This document shows positions 5,599-7,797 of a stretch of 7,797 nucleotides of DNA, in pieces. Source of the DNA: Salinicoccus sp. UBA3372 (lineage in GTDB: Bacteria; Bacillota; Bacilli; Staphylococcales; Salinicoccaceae); NCBI GenBank assembly GCA_002360325.1, contig DEQG01000071.1, forward strand, positions 2,594 to 10,390, given 5' to 3'. Made by a program: the position numbers and the translations under genes. The notes beneath the pieces were generated by a model. The model was not told the DNA's origin. It did no database searches and was given only the letters and a program-made list of their open reading frames with translations. How positions within the stretch are numbered: position 1 is the stretch's first letter; every line of letters starts with the position of its first letter.

Positions 5599-7475
5599 GC
5601 TTCTACTCTTTTCACATTGCCCTGTTCAATATAAACGAGGAGTATTGAGACGTCTGCCGGGTTGACACCTGAAATTCTTGAAGCCTGGGCGATATCCAGA
5701 GGTTTCACTTTCTTCAGTTTATCACGTGCCTCCGTTGCGAGTGAATGAATCGCATCGTAATCGATATCTTCAGGTATTTTCTTTTTCTCCATGCGTCTCA
5801 TCTTATCTACCTGGATCAATGATTTTTTAATATAGCCTTCGTATTTCGTCTGGATTTCAATCTGCTCATATTCAAGCTGATCCAGCTGCACTTCTTCTTC
5901 CAGAATTTCCATGATGGACATGTAGTCCATTTCAGGGCGTCTGAGCAGATCAAGCGCAAGGATGCCGTCTTTCAATGGCGTTCCTCCGCGCTCTTTGATA
6001 ACGCTTTGAGTATGCTCATCCGGTTTGATGCGTATTTTCGACAGGCGGTCGAATTCAGCATTGACATTATCTCTCTTCTGATTGAACCTGTCATAGCGCG
6101 CTTCTGAAATCAGACCATTCTCATAACCGATATCCGTCAGTCTCATATCCGCATTATCATGTCTCAGCAACAGACGGTGCTCTGCACGGGATGTCAGCAG
6201 ACGGTACGGTTCATTCGTCCCTTTTGTGATCAGATCGTCGATCAGGACACCGATATATGCATCTGCACGGCTTAAGATCAACGGCTCAAGACCAAGGATT
6301 TTATTTGCAGCATTAATGCCTGCGACTATGCCCTGGCCTGCCGCTTCTTCATAACCGCTTGTACCGTTGATCTGGCCTGCGGTAAATAAATTCTCGATCT
6401 TTTTAGTTTCAAGTGTCGGCCACAGCTGTGTCGGGTCCAGCGCGTCATATTCGATTGCATAGCCCGCACGCATCATACGCGCATTTTCAAGTCCCGGTAT
6501 CGATGACAGCATTTCACGCTGGACATCTTCCGGCAGACTCGTCGACAAGCCTTGTACGTAGACTTCTTTTGTGCCTCGTCCTTCCGGCTCAAGGAAAATC
6601 TGGTGGCGCGGCTTATCATTGAAACGTACAATCTTATCTTCGATGGACGGACAGTATCTTGGGCCTGTACCCATCTTCATACCCGAATACATCGGGGACA
6701 GATGAAGGTTTTCATTGATGATTTCATGCGTGTGATTTGAAGTATAGGTCAGCCAGCACGGCAGCTGATCCATGATGAAGTCAGTCGTTTCATAACTGAA
6801 TGCACGCGGTACATCATCGCCCGGCTGTATTTCAGTTTTTGAGTAATCGATAGAATCCGAGTTGACACGCGGCGGTGTACCCGTCTTGAATCTGACGATA
6901 TCAAAGCCGAGTTCTTTAATCTGGTCGGCCAATGCGATGGAAGGCATCTGATGGTTCGGACCGCTTGAGTATTTCAGCGGGCCGAGAACAATTTCACCGC
7001 GTAAAAATGTACCGGTCGTAATAATGACTGATTTTGCATTATAGACGACGCCGATATTCGTTTTGACACCTTTGACGACGTTATCTTCGATGATCAGTTC
7101 ATCCACCATGCCCTGTAATATATCCAAATTCTCTTCTTGTTCCAAAATGCTTTTCATTTCCTGCTGGTAAAGCACTTTATCCGACTGTGCACGAAGTGCG
7201 CGGACGGCAGGTCCTTTACCTGTGTTCAACATACGCATCTGGATATGTGTCTTGTCCGTCACTTTGGCCATTTCACCGCCGAGTGCGTCCACTTCACGGA
7301 CCACGATACCTTTGGCCGGTCCGCCGACTGACGGGTTACACGGCATGAATGCGATATTATCCAGATTGATTGTCAGCATCAGTGTTTTCAAACCTTTACG
7401 GCTTGCAGCAAGTCCTGCTTCGACACCTGCATGCCCGGCACCGATGATAACAACATCATAATTTTGTGCGTTCAT
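5595..7475 (-). CDS. mnmG: tRNA uridine 5-carboxymethylaminomethyl enzyme MnmG
   Basis: A complete 626-residue MnmG (GidA), the standard length. With MnmE it uses FAD/NADH and methylene-tetrahydrofolate to install the (carboxymethyl)aminomethyl group at C5 of wobble U34 in tRNAs reading NNA/NNG codons. The FAD dinucleotide motif GAGHAG is at 12-17 in [10 protein letters not shown]. The two conserved catalytic Cys are Cys46 in [13 protein letters not shown] and Cys275 in [32 protein letters not shown] (77-97) and [11 protein letters not shown] are family signatures. The C-terminal helical domain ends in [21 protein letters not shown], the MnmE/tRNA-interacting part. The ATG follows AGGAGG at a good distance. 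It starts 16 bases after the mnmE stop and overlaps rsmG by four bases. Nothing is missing or disrupted. Confidence 0.99.
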   Translation of the reverse strand: MNAQNYDVVIIGAGHAGVEAGLAASRKGLKTLMLTINLDNIAFMPCNPSVGGPAKGIVVREVDALGGEMAKVTDKTHIQMRMLNTGKGPAVRALRAQSDKVLYQQEMKSILEQEENLDILQGMVDELIIEDNVVKGVKTNIGVVYNAKSVIITTGTFLRGEIVLGPLKYSSGPNHQMPSIALADQIKELGFDIVRFKTGTPPRVNSDSIDYSKTEIQPGDDVPRAFSYETTDFIMDQLPCWLTYTSNHTHEIINENLHLSPMYSGMKMGTGPRYCPSIEDKIVRFNDKPRHQIFLEPEGRGTKEVYVQGLSTSLPEDVQREMLSSIPGLENARMMRAGYAIEYDALDPTQLWPTLETKKIENLFTAGQINGTSGYEEAAGQGIVAGINAANKILGLEPLILSRADAYIGVLIDDLITKGTNEPYRLLTSRAEHRLLLRHDNADMRLTDIGYENGLISEARYDRFNQKRDNVNAEFDRLSKIRIKPDEHTQSVIKERGGTPLKDGILALDLLRRPEMDYMSIMEILEEEVQLDQLEYEQIEIQTKYEGYIKKSLIQVDKMRRMEKKKIPEDIDYDAIHSLATEARDKLKKVKPLDIAQASRISGVNPADVSILLVYIEQGNVKRVEA

Positions 7476-7491
7476 AATTTTCCTCCTATTA

Positions 7492-7797
7492 TTATTTTCC
7501 TAGACAGAACTGGCTGAACAGCTGGTCGATGAGCTGTTCACTCACATCTTCCCCGATGACTTCACCGAGCAGTTCCCATGTTTTGACTAAATCTATCTGT
7601 ACGATATCGATCGGCACGTCCATGTCTGCGGATGCGATCGCATCGCTGATTGCACTGTTTGACTGTTCCAATAAGCTGATATGGCGGTTGTTTGAAAGAT
7701 ATGTCGAGTCGGCGTTTGAAACCTGTCCGCCGAAAAAGAGCTCGGCGATCCTGTCTTCAAGATCATCTACGCCGGTACCTTCCGTAATCGATGTTTT
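7492..7797 (-). CDS. mnmE: tRNA modification GTPase MnmE, C-terminal end (partial)
   Basis: The last 101 codons of MnmE (TrmE/ThdF), the GTPase partner of MnmG; the 5' part lies beyond the right edge of the window. The visible part starts at [17 protein letters not shown], just after the G domain, where the GTPase fold returns to the C-terminal helical domain. It then shows VDLVQ-like [19 protein letters not shown] and [13 protein letters not shown]. The terminal C-x-G-K motif is the MnmE signature, and its Cys belongs to the catalytic helical region. The reading frame is intact to a TAA at 7494-7492, with a second in-frame TAA directly behind it. It is followed by mnmG after 16 bases, so the two partners are co-transcribed. 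Confidence 0.97.
   Translation of the reverse strand, partial: KTSITEGTGVDDLEDRIAELFFGGQVSNADSTYLSNNRHISLLEQSNSAISDAIASADMDVPIDIVQIDLVKTWELLGEVIGEDVSEQLIDQLFSQFCLGK

Noticed and set aside
5724..5729. A second CACGTG inside mnmG
   Set aside because: The flanking bases do not fit the parS consensus.
1..7797. Search for mobile elements, CRISPR repeats, defence or toxin genes, tRNA genes and canonical Noc boxes
   Set aside because: None was seen; the window is nearly fully occupied by conserved housekeeping genes with no long direct or inverted repeats beyond the two terminators.

Overview
The window is a nine-gene block of the replication-origin region of a Gram-positive (Firmicutes) chromosome. 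Every gene reads on the minus strand, so transcription runs from the right end to the left. The order in that direction is mnmE (3' end only), mnmG, rsmG, noc, parA, parB, an MscS-type channel gene, a DUF951/yyzM gene and ychF. An mnmE-mnmG-rsmG-noc-parA-parB series is the classic left flank of oriC in Bacillus-like bacteria, with jag/yidC/rnpA/rpmH/dnaA expected beyond the mnmE end. The tail mscS-DUF951-ychF, with no sporulation-type genes between parB and ychF, together with moderate GC (mid-40s percent by eye, not computed), suggests a Staphylococcaceae relative. An intact parA argues against Staphylococcus aureus itself, which lacks Soj. Salinicoccus or a neighbouring genus is my best guess; this is inference, not proof.

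Layout: positions 4047-7797 hold the first unit. It contains two enzymes that together modify the wobble uridine of tRNA (MnmE and MnmG), the 16S rRNA m7G methyltransferase RsmG, and the nucleoid occlusion protein Noc. mnmG and rsmG overlap by an ATGA. The unit ends in a hairpin (4024-4045) immediately after the noc stop. A ~100-base gap (3946-4046), the only sizeable gap between genes, carries this hairpin and then an extended -10 promoter for the second unit.

Positions 82-3945 hold the second unit: parA-parB (chromosome segregation), a mechanosensitive channel, a small Cys-containing protein of unknown function and the ribosome-associated ATPase YchF. These genes overlap or lie within about 12 bases of each other, so they look like one translationally coupled transcript. 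It ends at a perfect 10-bp UUCG-capped hairpin with a T run (34-67).

Functionally, the window pairs two paralogous CTP-switch DNA clamps, ParB and Noc. ParB keeps the N-terminal ParA-stimulating peptide and sits next to parA. Noc carries an N-terminal amphipathic helix and all four residues known to give Noc-box specificity. I found no mobile element, CRISPR array, RNA gene or toxin/defence system, and no entirely novel system. The points worth checking are the diverged ParB specificity positions, a weak parS-like palindrome on the parB start, the frequent non-ATG starts, and the unexplained mscS-DUF951 pair.
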